19,031 nucleotides of DNA from Planctomycetota bacterium (GTDB taxonomy: Bacteria; Planctomycetota; PUPC01), in assembly GCA_003559755.1 (NCBI GenBank), contig PWKM01000346.1, positions 1-19,031 of the forward strand. Direction: 5' to 3'. How positions within the stretch are numbered: position 1 is the first letter of the stretch; every line of letters begins with the position of its first letter. A program made the translations under genes and the position numbers. Of the stretch, positions 1-6,537 are shown piece after piece. The notes below the pieces were generated by a model. It was not told the origin of the DNA and ran no database searches. It saw nothing but the letters and a program-made list of their open reading frames with translations.

Positions 1-600
1 GAGGTCGGTCGGCATGTATCCGGGCGCGATGGCGTTGATCCGGAGCCGGCGGTCGACGAAGCGGGGGGCTTCGGCCCGGGTGAGCCCGGTCAGGGCGGCC
101 TTCGCGGTGGAATACGCGGCGGCCCGGGGACAGCCCGCCAGCCCGCAGAACGACACGATGTTTACGATCAGCCCGCCCGGCTCCATCACCTCGGCCGCGC
201 TTCGAGCAAGAGCCATCGGTGCCAGCAGGTCGATCTCCATCACCTGGTCCCAGTCGTCCTCCGACAGCCGGACGACCGGGCGTCCGACATCGACCGCCGC
301 GTTGTTCACCAGGCAATCGAGCCGACCGCCCCATTCGAGCGCGGCCTCGACCAACCGATCGCGGCCGGCCCGGTCCCCCACGTCGGCCATAATCGCAATC
401 GCGTCTGCCCCGAGCTGTCGGGCATCCTTCGACACGGCGTCCGCCGCTTCGGATGACCGGCACCCGTTCACCACGACCGACCAGCCGGCAGCAGCAAAAG
501 CGAGCGCGATCTCGCGCCCCAGCCCGCGAGACGAACCGGTGACCAGGGCGACCGGTCGCCCGCCCGCCTTGTGATTTGATCTGTCGGTCATCGCCCCCAT
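1..600 (-). CDS. Short-chain dehydrogenase/reductase (FabG-like), C-terminus cut by window edge
   Basis: An open minus-strand frame runs from ATG at 600 to the window edge, giving the first 200 residues. The classical SDR pattern is complete as far as it goes: the Rossmann motif TGSSRGLG (residues 21-28), NNAA (99-102), catalytic Ser150, Tyr163 and Lys167 in YSTAK, and the APGYMPT segment (192-198). These enzymes reduce or oxidise carbonyl/hydroxyl groups with NAD(P)H; the closest textbook relatives are 3-oxoacyl-ACP reductases. The position of the fourth tetrad residue (usually Asn) holds Asp124, a common variation. Starts at 600, 591 (Met4) or GTG 606 are all possible, and none has a strong ribosome binding site. 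It lies 100 bases downstream of bioB on the same strand. A role in making the pimeloyl-ACP precursor is conceivable but unproven. The substrate cannot be read from the sequence. Confidence 0.88.
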   Translation of the reverse strand, partial: MGAMTDRSNHKAGGRPVALVTGSSRGLGREIALAFAAAGWSVVVNGCRSSEAADAVSKDARQLGADAIAIMADVGDRAGRDRLVEAALEWGGRLDCLVNNAAVDVGRPVVRLSEDDWDQVMEIDLLAPMALARSAAEVMEPGGLIVNIVSFCGLAGCPRAAAYSTAKAALTGLTRAEAPRFVDRRLRINAIAPGYMPTDL

Positions 601-700
601 TCCCACAGGATGACGATGGCGGCGGAGAGGTCCGGGCTGAACAGGGGGATCGTTCGGCAGTTCCGGCCGGATTGCCCCCCTTCAGTGATTGGTATGATCG

Positions 701-1696
701 TCACTTCGCGTGCTTCCGGGCGGTGAGGCCGAGGTCGGCGATCATCCGCAGGTCATCGGCCGCCTCACGTCCGGCCGTGGTCAGGTAATGCCCGATCATC
801 GTGCCCGACGCGCCGGCGGCGAACATCCACGATTGCAGGTCGCGGAGTACGACCTCGCGGCCGCCGCACACCTTGATCGTCCGGTCGGGCAGGACGAACC
901 GGACGAGTGCGATGATGCGGAGGGCCTGGCGTGGTTCGAGCAGTGGACGGTCGGCCAGCGGCGTGCCGGGCACCGGGTTGAGGAAGTTGACGGGCACGCT
1001 ATCGACGCCGAGCTCCCGCAGTTGCAGGGCGAGGTCCACGCGGTCGGCCCAGGTCTCGCCCAATCCGAACAAACCGCCGGAGCAGACCTCGAGGCCGGCG
1101 GCCCTGGCGGCCCGGACCATCGCCACCCGCTCGGCGTGCGAATGCGTGGTACATATGCGGGGATAGAATCGCTCGGACGTCTCGAGGTTGTGATGAACGC
1201 GGCGGAGTCCGGCCGAACGCAGCCGCTCCAGGGCGTCCGGCTCGAGCCGCCCGATGGACGCGCACGGCACGACGTCCCCCTTTTCCGCGATGGATTCGAC
1301 GGCCGAGCGGATCGCCTCGAAGTCCCGCCCGTCTGCGCCCACGCTCTCGCCCGAGGTCACGATCCCGAAGTGGTCGGCCCCGCGTTCCGCCGCCGCGCGA
1401 GCTTCGTCCGTCATCCGCTCGATATCGACCAGGGGATAGATGTCGGCCTGCGTCTGGTACCGGGCCGACTGTGCGCAGAACGCGCAGTCCTCGCTGCAGG
1501 CCCCGCACCGCGCGTTGATGACCGAGCACAGATCGACCACGTCGCCGCAGAAGTGGCGGCGGAGTCGGCCCGCACCGAGCATCAACTCGTCGAACGGGGC
1601 GGACTCGGCCAGCCAGAGGGCTTCGCCGCGGTCCACCGGCGGCCCCCCGTCGAGCAGCCGGTCGGCAATGGCGATGGCGTCGGTCATCTGTGTCAT
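701..1696 (-). CDS. bioB: Biotin synthase (radical SAM)
   Basis: The 331-residue protein inserts sulfur into dethiobiotin to make biotin. The radical SAM [4Fe-4S] motif is Cys67, Cys71 and Cys74 (CSEDCAFC), followed by AQSARY. Further BioB landmarks are VPCASIGRL (Cys145), HHNLETS (169-174), EVCSGGLFGLGE (Cys205), the VPVNFLNPVPGTPL region (234-247) and CGGRE (Cys277, Arg280). Cys145, Cys205 and Arg280 align with E. coli Cys128, Cys188 and Arg260, which hold the sulfur-donor [2Fe-2S] cluster. The equivalent of E. coli Cys97 is Gly111 (context HFGIVTSG), and an extra Cys277 precedes the Arg loop. The start at 1696 overlaps the stop of a 32-codon ORF (ATGA), which argues for translational coupling. 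A second ATG at 1687 has AGGA 8 nt upstream and is an alternative. The gene has its own promoter at 1841-1869 and follows bioF. Confidence 0.96.
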   Translation of the reverse strand: MTQMTDAIAIADRLLDGGPPVDRGEALWLAESAPFDELMLGAGRLRRHFCGDVVDLCSVINARCGACSEDCAFCAQSARYQTQADIYPLVDIERMTDEARAAAERGADHFGIVTSGESVGADGRDFEAIRSAVESIAEKGDVVPCASIGRLEPDALERLRSAGLRRVHHNLETSERFYPRICTTHSHAERVAMVRAARAAGLEVCSGGLFGLGETWADRVDLALQLRELGVDSVPVNFLNPVPGTPLADRPLLEPRQALRIIALVRFVLPDRTIKVCGGREVVLRDLQSWMFAAGASGTMIGHYLTTAGREAADDLRMIADLGLTARKHAK

Positions 1697-1791
1697 CCTG
1701 TGGTTCGAAGAGTAACGCGGTACAGACGGCAGTCCCGGACGATCCGCTCGGTGCTGATGTTCACCACTGCCGCAATCAATCGCCTGTTCAT
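1693..1791 (-). CDS. Candidate 32-residue leader ORF upstream of and overlapping bioB
   Basis: Between bioF and bioB an ATG at 1791 opens a 32-codon frame beginning MNRRLIAAVVNISTERIV. It has AGGAG (1799-1803) 7 nt upstream, a better ribosome binding site than bioB itself has. It ends in TGA at 1693-1695, which overlaps the bioB ATG at 1694-1696 (ATGA). It lies about 43 nt downstream of the predicted start of transcription of the bioB promoter. The peptide resembles nothing I know. It could be a translated leader coupling ribosome entry to bioB, or a chance frame. Placement, spacing and overlap are seen directly; function is inference. Confidence 0.42.
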   Translation of the reverse strand: MNRRLIAAVVNISTERIVRDCRLYRVTLRTTG

Positions 1792-1840
1792 CCGAATGCT
1801 CCTGACTTTCTTACGCTCTGAGAGACGTACCGATATCCAT

Positions 1841-1869
1841 AGTGTATTGGCCGAGGGCGCCCGTGTCAA
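1841..1869 (-). promoter_or_regulatory. Sigma-70-type promoter for bioB
   Basis: Read on the minus strand: a perfect -35 TTGACA (1864-1869), a 17-nt spacer and -10 TACACT (1841-1846, 4 of 6). The spacer contains the 8-bp palindrome GGGCGCCC (1855-1862). It begins about 30 bases after the bioF stop, so bioB can be transcribed without bioF. I saw no long BirA-type operator palindrome. Confidence 0.6.
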
Positions 1870-1897
1870 AACAGCCCGGTCCTTGTGCCGACGTCGA

Positions 1898-3073
1898 TCA
1901 GCCCCGGGCGACCGCCTCGAGCACGGCCTCGATATCCTCGCGGGTGTGTGTGGCCATCGGCGAGAGCCGGATGCGGGCCGTCCCGTCGGGCACGGTCGGG
2001 GGCCGGATGGCCGGGGCGAGTATCCCGGCATCGAGCAGCCGGTCGGCGAGAGCGACCGCCTCGTCGGCCCCGCCCACGACGACGGGCGTTATCGGCGTCT
2101 CCGTGTCGCCGAGGTCGAGGCCCGCCTCCCGCAATCCATCCTGAAGCTGGCGAGTGCGCTCCCAGAGCCGGGCCCGCCGCTGCGGTTCCTCGTCGATCAT
2201 CCGAAGGCCGGCGATGGACGCTGCGCACACCGCCGGGGGGAGCGCGGTGGTGTAGATGAACGACCGGGCGGTGTTGATGAGCAGCTCGATGAGGTCGAGC
2301 CCGCCGACCACATACCCGCCGAGCGATCCGACCGCCTTGCTCAGCGTCCCCATCACGACCGGGATGCGGCCGGGTTCGATCCCGAAATGCTCGGTCGCCC
2401 CGCGCCCGGTCTCGCCCAGCACCCCGGTGGCGTGTGCCTCGTCGATCATCAGGATCGCCCCGTGTCGTTCGCACACCTCGACCAGGTCAGGCAGCGGAGC
2501 GATGTCGCCGTCCATACTGAACACCGTGTCGGTGACCACGAGAGTTCGGTTCCCCCGCCGGCGGGCGAGCAGCCGGTCAAGCCGGGCCACGTCCTTGTGG
2601 GGATAGACCCGGAGGTCGGCTCCGGCGAGCCGGCAGCCGTCGATGATGCTGGCGTGGCTCAGCCGGTCGCAATAGACCACGTCGTGGCCGCCCACGAGGG
2701 CGGGGATCACCCCGAGATTTGCCGCATAACCGGTCGGGAACACAATCGCCGCCTCGGCCCGCTTGAACCGTGCCACCGCATCCTCGAGTCGGGGGTGAAG
2801 GACCATGGTGCCCGCCACCAGCCGGGAGGATCCGCTGCCCGTTCCGTGCTCCTCCGCCGCTCTCGTGGCCGCCTGGACCAGGGCCGGATGATCGGCGAGC
2901 CCGAGATAGTTGTTCGAGCAAAAGCAGAGGAGTTCCCGCCCGTCGATTCGGACTCGGGGGCCCTGCGCTCCCTCGACGGTGCGCAGTTTCCGCATCAGGC
3001 CCCGCCGGGCCAGTTCATCCAGCACATCGCGCCACCCGGTCCGTTCTGACCGGTCGATGTTCGTTTCCGCCAT
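1898..3073 (-). CDS. bioF: 8-amino-7-oxononanoate synthase
   Basis: This 391-residue PLP enzyme of the alpha-oxoamine synthase family condenses L-alanine with pimeloyl-ACP or -CoA, the first step of biotin ring assembly. Visible landmarks: SNNYLGLADHP (53-63), GSGSSRLVAGT (79-89), His140 in LSHAS that stacks on PLP, DTVFSMDGD (182-190), DEAHATG (211-217), and GTLSKAVGSLGG with the PLP-binding Lys246. The SFIYTTALPPA segment (271-281) and a C-terminal RPPTVPDGTARIRLS favour BioF over the related glycine C-acetyltransferase and ALA synthase. The frame is open further upstream, but ATG 3073 is chosen because GGAG stands 6 nt before it and a good promoter lies at 3111-3138. bioB follows 200 bases downstream on the same strand. 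Confidence 0.94.
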   Translation of the reverse strand: MAETNIDRSERTGWRDVLDELARRGLMRKLRTVEGAQGPRVRIDGRELLCFCSNNYLGLADHPALVQAATRAAEEHGTGSGSSRLVAGTMVLHPRLEDAVARFKRAEAAIVFPTGYAANLGVIPALVGGHDVVYCDRLSHASIIDGCRLAGADLRVYPHKDVARLDRLLARRRGNRTLVVTDTVFSMDGDIAPLPDLVEVCERHGAILMIDEAHATGVLGETGRGATEHFGIEPGRIPVVMGTLSKAVGSLGGYVVGGLDLIELLINTARSFIYTTALPPAVCAASIAGLRMIDEEPQRRARLWERTRQLQDGLREAGLDLGDTETPITPVVVGGADEAVALADRLLDAGILAPAIRPPTVPDGTARIRLSPMATHTREDIEAVLEAVARG

Positions 3074-3110
3074 TGTCTTCTCCGTCTCGCTCCAGTTGCG
3101 GGCCACTGTT

Positions 3111-3138
3111 ATTGTAACCATCAGGCGGCGCGGCTCAA
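3111..3138 (-). promoter_or_regulatory. Sigma-70-type promoter for bioF
   Basis: Minus strand: -35 TTGAGC (3133-3138), a 16-nt spacer and -10 TACAAT (3111-3116, 5 of 6). Transcription would start near 3104, leaving a leader of about 30 nt before the bioF ATG. This also argues against the longer in-frame start at 3169, which would lie upstream of the promoter. Confidence 0.55.
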
Positions 3139-3192
3139 ATGCATCGTTCGCGGCGCATCGCAATACCAACCCACATCTGGCTCTGATTCAAG

Positions 3193-3221
3193 TTGCGGCG
3201 GCCACCCGATACGTCTATACT
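3193..3221 (+). promoter_or_regulatory. Promoter for the lpxH unit
   Basis: Plus strand: TTGCGG (3193-3198), a 17-nt spacer and TATACT (3216-3221, 5 of 6 to the -10 consensus). It stands back to back with the bioF promoter. Because it covers the TTG codon at 3193, that upstream in-frame start of lpxH is unlikely to be translated. Confidence 0.5.
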
Positions 3222-3288
3222 GGCGCCGTGTGCCGGGGCGGGCCGGTCGTCCGCCCCATTATCGAGTGACCTCACAGGGCTTCCGGAA

Positions 3289-4044
3289 TTGAGCCCAGCC
3301 GAGACCAACGCCAACGCCGTGTTCACCGCCGACTGGCATCTGCCGGCCGAGCACACCGAGCACACCGAATTCTTTGGCCGCTTCCTCGACGAAGTGTGCT
3401 CGAATGCACCACGCCTCTTCATCCTCGGGGACCTGTTCAACGCGTGGGTCGGCCCCCGCGACGCGGCCAGACCGGGGCACAAGGCCGTACTGGAGGCACT
3501 GGCCCGGCTGGCGGACGGGGGGACGCGGGTCACCGTGCTGCGGGGCAATCGGGACTTTCTCCTCGACCGGAAGATTGCCCGGTCATACCGATTCAAGCTC
3601 GGCTCCAACGTATGGCGCGGCTCGCTGGCCGGGCTCGCAATCCGGGCCTCGCACGGTGACGAGCTCAGCCGGAACGACCGATTCCACAAGATGGCGCGGT
3701 ACCTGTGCGAGCATTTCCCGCTGAGCACGCTGGTCAAGGCGGCCCCGCTGTGGCTGTCCGACAAGCTGGCCGACGGCTACCGGGGCGCGGCAGATCTCCG
3801 GCACAGCCGCCGCAAACGGACCAAAGTCGAGCCGGACACGGCCCGGCTCCGCGCCGAGTTCGAGTCGGGCACCGACGCCGTCGTCATCGGCCACTGGCAT
3901 CGGCCCGAGCTGCAGACCGACGCCCTCGGTCTGACGGGCAAGACACTGGTGCGGCTCGGCGAATGCACCGACCGCCGCGCATCGTACGCTCGCCCCAGCG
4001 GCAACACCTTCAAACTCTGCACGTTTCCCCGGCCAGACGAGTAG
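3289..4044 (+). CDS. lpxH: UDP-2,3-diacylglucosamine hydrolase (LpxH-like metallophosphoesterase)
   Basis: The protein carries all the metal-binding blocks of the calcineurin-like LpxH family in order: DWHLP, ILGDLFNAWVG, LRGNRDFLL, SHGDEL and GHWHRP. LpxH removes UMP from UDP-2,3-diacylglucosamine to give lipid X in lipid A synthesis, at the cytoplasmic face of the inner membrane. The GDLFNAWVG and GNRDFL forms are typical of LpxH rather than of generic phosphoesterases. No ATG lies before the first motif. TTG at 3289 gives 251 residues, close to the usual family length; TTG at 3193 would give 283 but falls on a predicted promoter, and GTG just before the first motif is a third option. The ribosome binding site at 3289 is weak. 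A heparinase-family gene starts 17 bases after the stop, so the two are probably cotranscribed. Confidence 0.87.
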   Translation: MSPAETNANAVFTADWHLPAEHTEHTEFFGRFLDEVCSNAPRLFILGDLFNAWVGPRDAARPGHKAVLEALARLADGGTRVTVLRGNRDFLLDRKIARSYRFKLGSNVWRGSLAGLAIRASHGDELSRNDRFHKMARYLCEHFPLSTLVKAAPLWLSDKLADGYRGAADLRHSRRKRTKVEPDTARLRAEFESGTDAVVIGHWHRPELQTDALGLTGKTLVRLGECTDRRASYARPSGNTFKLCTFPRPDE

Positions 4045-4061
4045 AATCCAAGGAGAATATT

Positions 4062-5843
4062 GTGTCGAATCGAGCCGAATCTGTGAAACCGAGCCATTTC
4101 GACCACCCGCTCGTACGGGACGAGATGCTCCCGGAGTTCAAGGCCGTTCGAGCGGACTCTGCTTCGTTCGCCAAGCTGCCCCACGTCCGGCAACTGATCG
4201 AGACTTGTGAGGCGAACTGCGAGCCGGTCGAACAACTGCCCCGACTCACCTATTCGCTCTACCAGCTTTATGAGCGGACGGGGAATCGCCGCAAGTACGA
4301 CAACGCCCAGCGGAAGAAACGCACGAGCGCAGCGAGCGCCGCCCTGCTGGCCATCTTCCGCGATGAACAACGCTGGATAGACATCCTCCAGGACCTCGTC
4401 TGGAGCATCTGCGAGGAGACCTGCTGGGTGCCGCCCGAACACATCAAACACAACCCGATCGACCTGTTCTCGTCCGAGACTGCGTTTATGCTCGCCGAGA
4501 TCGAACACCTGCTGGGCGACCAGCTCGACGAAGCGGTCCGCCGGCGCATCCGGGCCGAGTTGAAGGTACGCATCCTCGATCCCTACCTGGCGAACGAGTA
4601 CGGCTGGTCCGACGGCCACAACAACTGGACCGGGGTCTGCGAGAGCTCGGTTGGCAGCACGTTCCTCTATCTCGAACAGGACTCCGACCGGATGGCTCGG
4701 GCGATCAACCGTGTCCTCGAGGGTCTGAGTAAGTTTGTCGAGCGCGCGTTCCTGGCCGACGGCGGTTCCTCGGAGGGCATCGGCTACTGGCAATACGGCC
4801 TGATCAACACCGTGAATTTCTCGGCGCTTCTCCGCGAACGGACAGGCGGCGAGGTCAACTTCCTCGCTCACGACAAGTTCAAGAAGATCGCTCTGTATCC
4901 ACTCGCGGTCCAGACCGGACCCGAATCGTTCTACAGCGTCTCAGACTCCGCGGGTGGAGCGTCTTTCGCGCCGGGGATGATAGCCCGTCTGGCCGAACGG
5001 ACCGACGTCGATGGGATCCTCGCTCTCATCAACAAGCACACGGCAAACGTCGGGCCGGACCGGTTCCCCCACGCGATCCGCAGCGTGCTCTGGTGGGACG
5101 GCAAGCTGCACCAGCCGCCGCGAATCGACGACTATCTGCTGCCCGATACCGGGGTGGCCCGCATCGTCGATGAACGACATAACGTGGTCCTGATAGCGAA
5201 GGCCGGCCACAACAACGAAAATCACAACCAGAACGACGTGGGCAGCTTCGCCCTGTATGTGGGCGGCGAGCCGATGATCTGTGACCCCGGCCCCGGGCTG
5301 TATGACAAGGAGTACTTCGGGCCGAACCGATACGAAAACCCGCTCTGCGGCTCCTACGGCCACAGCGTGCCCCGAATTGCCGGCCGGGTCCAGCCGCCGG
5401 GAGAGGAATACGGTGGCCGAATCGCAGCGTTCGACATCAAGCCGGCAACGAAGACGATCGGCATCGAGTTCGCCGGTGCCTACGGCATCGCCGACCTGAC
5501 GGAGCTGAGCCGGACCATCACATTGGCGACCGGCAGTGGCGACACAGTAGAGATCGTCCTCGAGGACCGGTACGTGTTCACGGGACAGCCGCTCCCCGTC
5601 GAGGAGGCGTTCACCACCTGGGCACCCGTCTCGGTCGGCCACGACGGGACGGCGGTCATCCACGGGACCGACTGCCAGCTTGAACTTCGAATCGTCGAAC
5701 CGGACAACGCTCAGTTCGAGGTGGAGGACCTTTCCGTGGCGGAGAAGGGCTCCGGCGGCAGCACCGCCACCCTTCGTCGGTTGGCCTGCCGCTTGACAAC
5801 CGGCGGAGAAAGCTTTAAACTAAAACTCCTAGTGACAAACTAA
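4062..5843 (+). CDS. Heparinase II/III family protein (putative polysaccharide lyase), no signal peptide
   Basis: The GTG at 4062 follows AAGGAG by 6 nt and gives 593 residues. The N-terminal half is helical, as in the alpha/alpha toroid of heparinase II/III and alginate-lyase-type enzymes, with HNNW at 186-189 and EGIGYWQYG at 238-246. The second half carries the family hallmark HNNENHNQNDVGSF (383-396), followed by a beta-rich region with YGHSVPRIAG (432-441). Family members cleave uronic-acid-containing polysaccharides by beta-elimination. The chosen start gives a polar N-terminus without a signal sequence. The protein therefore appears cytoplasmic, unlike most characterised lyases, which are secreted. 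Upstream in-frame codons overlap lpxH and encode an Arg-rich shadow, not a signal peptide. Its place between lpxH and two tiny Cys-containing genes does not reveal the substrate. Confidence 0.85.
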   Translation: MSNRAESVKPSHFDHPLVRDEMLPEFKAVRADSASFAKLPHVRQLIETCEANCEPVEQLPRLTYSLYQLYERTGNRRKYDNAQRKKRTSAASAALLAIFRDEQRWIDILQDLVWSICEETCWVPPEHIKHNPIDLFSSETAFMLAEIEHLLGDQLDEAVRRRIRAELKVRILDPYLANEYGWSDGHNNWTGVCESSVGSTFLYLEQDSDRMARAINRVLEGLSKFVERAFLADGGSSEGIGYWQYGLINTVNFSALLRERTGGEVNFLAHDKFKKIALYPLAVQTGPESFYSVSDSAGGASFAPGMIARLAERTDVDGILALINKHTANVGPDRFPHAIRSVLWWDGKLHQPPRIDDYLLPDTGVARIVDERHNVVLIAKAGHNNENHNQNDVGSFALYVGGEPMICDPGPGLYDKEYFGPNRYENPLCGSYGHSVPRIAGRVQPPGEEYGGRIAAFDIKPATKTIGIEFAGAYGIADLTELSRTITLATGSGDTVEIVLEDRYVFTGQPLPVEEAFTTWAPVSVGHDGTAVIHGTDCQLELRIVEPDNAQFEVEDLSVAEKGSGGSTATLRRLACRLTTGGESFKLKLLVTN

Positions 5844-5873
5844 GCAATCTTTCGACGGTAGAGGAGACGACTT

Positions 5874-6020
5874 ATGTGTGACGCTTGCGGATGCGGGCCG
5901 GCGAAGAAGACAACCGATTGCGAGAAGCCGGAAAATCTGGAGAGCAAGCCCGAAGAGTGCTCGTCCGAACAGGTCAAGGAATGCCACGGCGAGACCAAAC
6001 AGCACCCCTGTGAATCGTGA
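5874..6020 (+). CDS. Small Cys-rich protein, 48 residues
   Basis: ATG 5874 is preceded by GAGGAG (5861-5866) at 7 nt and opens a 48-codon frame ending in TGA at 6018-6020. The peptide starts MCDACGCGPAKK and has seven cysteines (2, 5, 7, 16, 29, 37, 46) and two histidines in an otherwise very polar, Lys/Glu-rich chain. There is no hydrophobic segment. The CxxCxC start resembles metal-binding or metallothionein-like peptides, but I recognise no family. It starts 30 bases after the heparinase stop, so it is probably in the same transcript. The strong ribosome binding site, the cysteine content and a second Cys-rich mini-gene next to it make chance unlikely. Metal binding is inference. Confidence 0.68.
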   Translation: MCDACGCGPAKKTTDCEKPENLESKPEECSSEQVKECHGETKQHPCES

Positions 6021-6034
6021 CACCTGAACGTTTG

Positions 6035-6052
6035 TCGGCGCGCGTGCGCCGA
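6035..6052 (+). other. Perfect hairpin between the two small Cys genes
   Basis: TCGGCGC (6035-6041) pairs with GCGCCGA (6046-6052) around a GCGT tetraloop: seven perfect base pairs, five of them G-C. Only TTT follows, so it is a weak terminator at best. It may act as a processing or stability element, or as an attenuator, between the 48- and 24-codon genes. Confidence 0.45.
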
Positions 6053-6089
6053 TTTCGAGGGGAGGATACTTTGGGAAAGGAGGCCTGTT

Positions 6090-6164
6090 ATGGGCTGTTG
6101 TGACAAGTCGAAGAAAAAAGAAGAGAAGAAGAAAGAAAAAAAGGGCAAGGGCTGCTGCAAGTAG
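6090..6164 (+). CDS. Tiny Lys-rich protein with terminal Cys pairs, 24 residues
   Basis: ATG 6090 is preceded by AAAGGAGG (6077-6084), one of the strongest ribosome binding sites in the window, with 5 nt between. The 24-codon frame starts MGCCDKSKKK and ends KGKGCCK before TAG at 6162-6164. A Lys/Glu block separates two Cys-Cys pairs near the ends. The symmetry (CC at 3-4 and 22-23) suggests metal binding, disulfide pairing or a lipid-free amphipathic helix, but no family is recognised. It is followed at once by a hairpin and then a strong terminator, as expected for the last gene of a transcript. It is too short for coding statistics; the ribosome binding site, context and composition are the evidence. 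Confidence 0.62.
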   Translation: MGCCDKSKKKEEKKKEKKGKGCCK

Positions 6165-6174
6165 TCAGCCCAAC

Positions 6175-6197
6175 GCTGCGTTCTTACAGGACGCAGC
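6175..6197 (+). other. Stem-loop just after the 24-codon gene
   Basis: GCTGCGT (6175-6181) pairs perfectly with ACGCAGC (6191-6197) around a 9-nt loop. No T run follows. It lies between the last small gene and the strong terminator and may protect the 3' end of the transcript. Confidence 0.4.
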
Positions 6198-6211
6198 TTG
6201 CCGAAGCAATC

Positions 6212-6256
6212 GATCGGGTCGAGCGAACAGCTTCTTTTGCTCGACCCGGTCTTTTT
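6212..6256 (+). terminator. Strong Rho-independent terminator
   Basis: A 13-bp stem (6212-6224 with 6239-6251, one G-U pair and otherwise perfect, core CGGGTCGAGC/GCTCGACCCG) with a 14-nt loop is followed directly by TTTTT (6252-6256). It closes the lpxH-heparinase-small-protein transcript and insulates the efflux operon. Confidence 0.88.
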
Positions 6257-6537
6257 GATGTGCCGCACCGCAAGTCGGACTGAAGGGCAGCCGGTCGATT
6301 CTGAAAGATGCATGCGACAGACGGAAACACCACGCCGGAGGGAGATCGAGCTCATCCCCGCCCCGCCCCACGACACGTCGGAAATCCAACTGAACGGATG
6401 ATCCACCTTGAGCTGGCTCTTTGCCCCATACGCCCCGGAATACGCCGGTTCTATTTGCATCAGATGGGCGGTTCCGATAGGATAGGATTAACCGCGATGG
6501 AACGCGGCAACCCGGCCTGATTAGTGGAGACAATCTG
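6257..6537. other. Non-coding stretch before the efflux operon
   Basis: Together with the terminator region this makes about 370 bases without a convincing gene. Short plus- and minus-strand frames here lack ribosome binding sites and recognisable content. The only features I can propose are a weak promoter near 6455-6483 and the ribosome binding site (GTGGAG) before the ATG at 6538. Confidence 0.5.
6455..6483 (+). promoter_or_regulatory. Weak candidate promoter of the efflux operon
   Basis: TTGCAT (6455-6460), a 17-nt spacer and TAGGAT (6478-6483). Match to consensus is modest (3 and 4 of 6). Placement about 50 nt before the first gene start, downstream of a terminator, is the main support. 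Confidence 0.3.

Noticed and set aside
710..3049. A plus-strand open frame of 779 codons opposite bioB and bioF
   Set aside because: It is antisense to two genes with complete catalytic motifs. Its translation is low-complexity, rich in Arg, Gly, Pro and His, as expected for a shadow frame in GC-rich DNA.
3193..3288. An N-terminal extension of LpxH from TTG at 3193
   Set aside because: The TTG is part of a predicted -35 element, and the added residues do not look like LpxH.
6071..6103. A TTG-started 10-codon frame with GGGGAGG 5 nt upstream, overlapping the start of the 24-residue gene
   Set aside because: The spacing is good, but it is too short, uses a rare start and ends inside the 24-codon gene in another frame. 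It is more likely a chance purine-rich tract.
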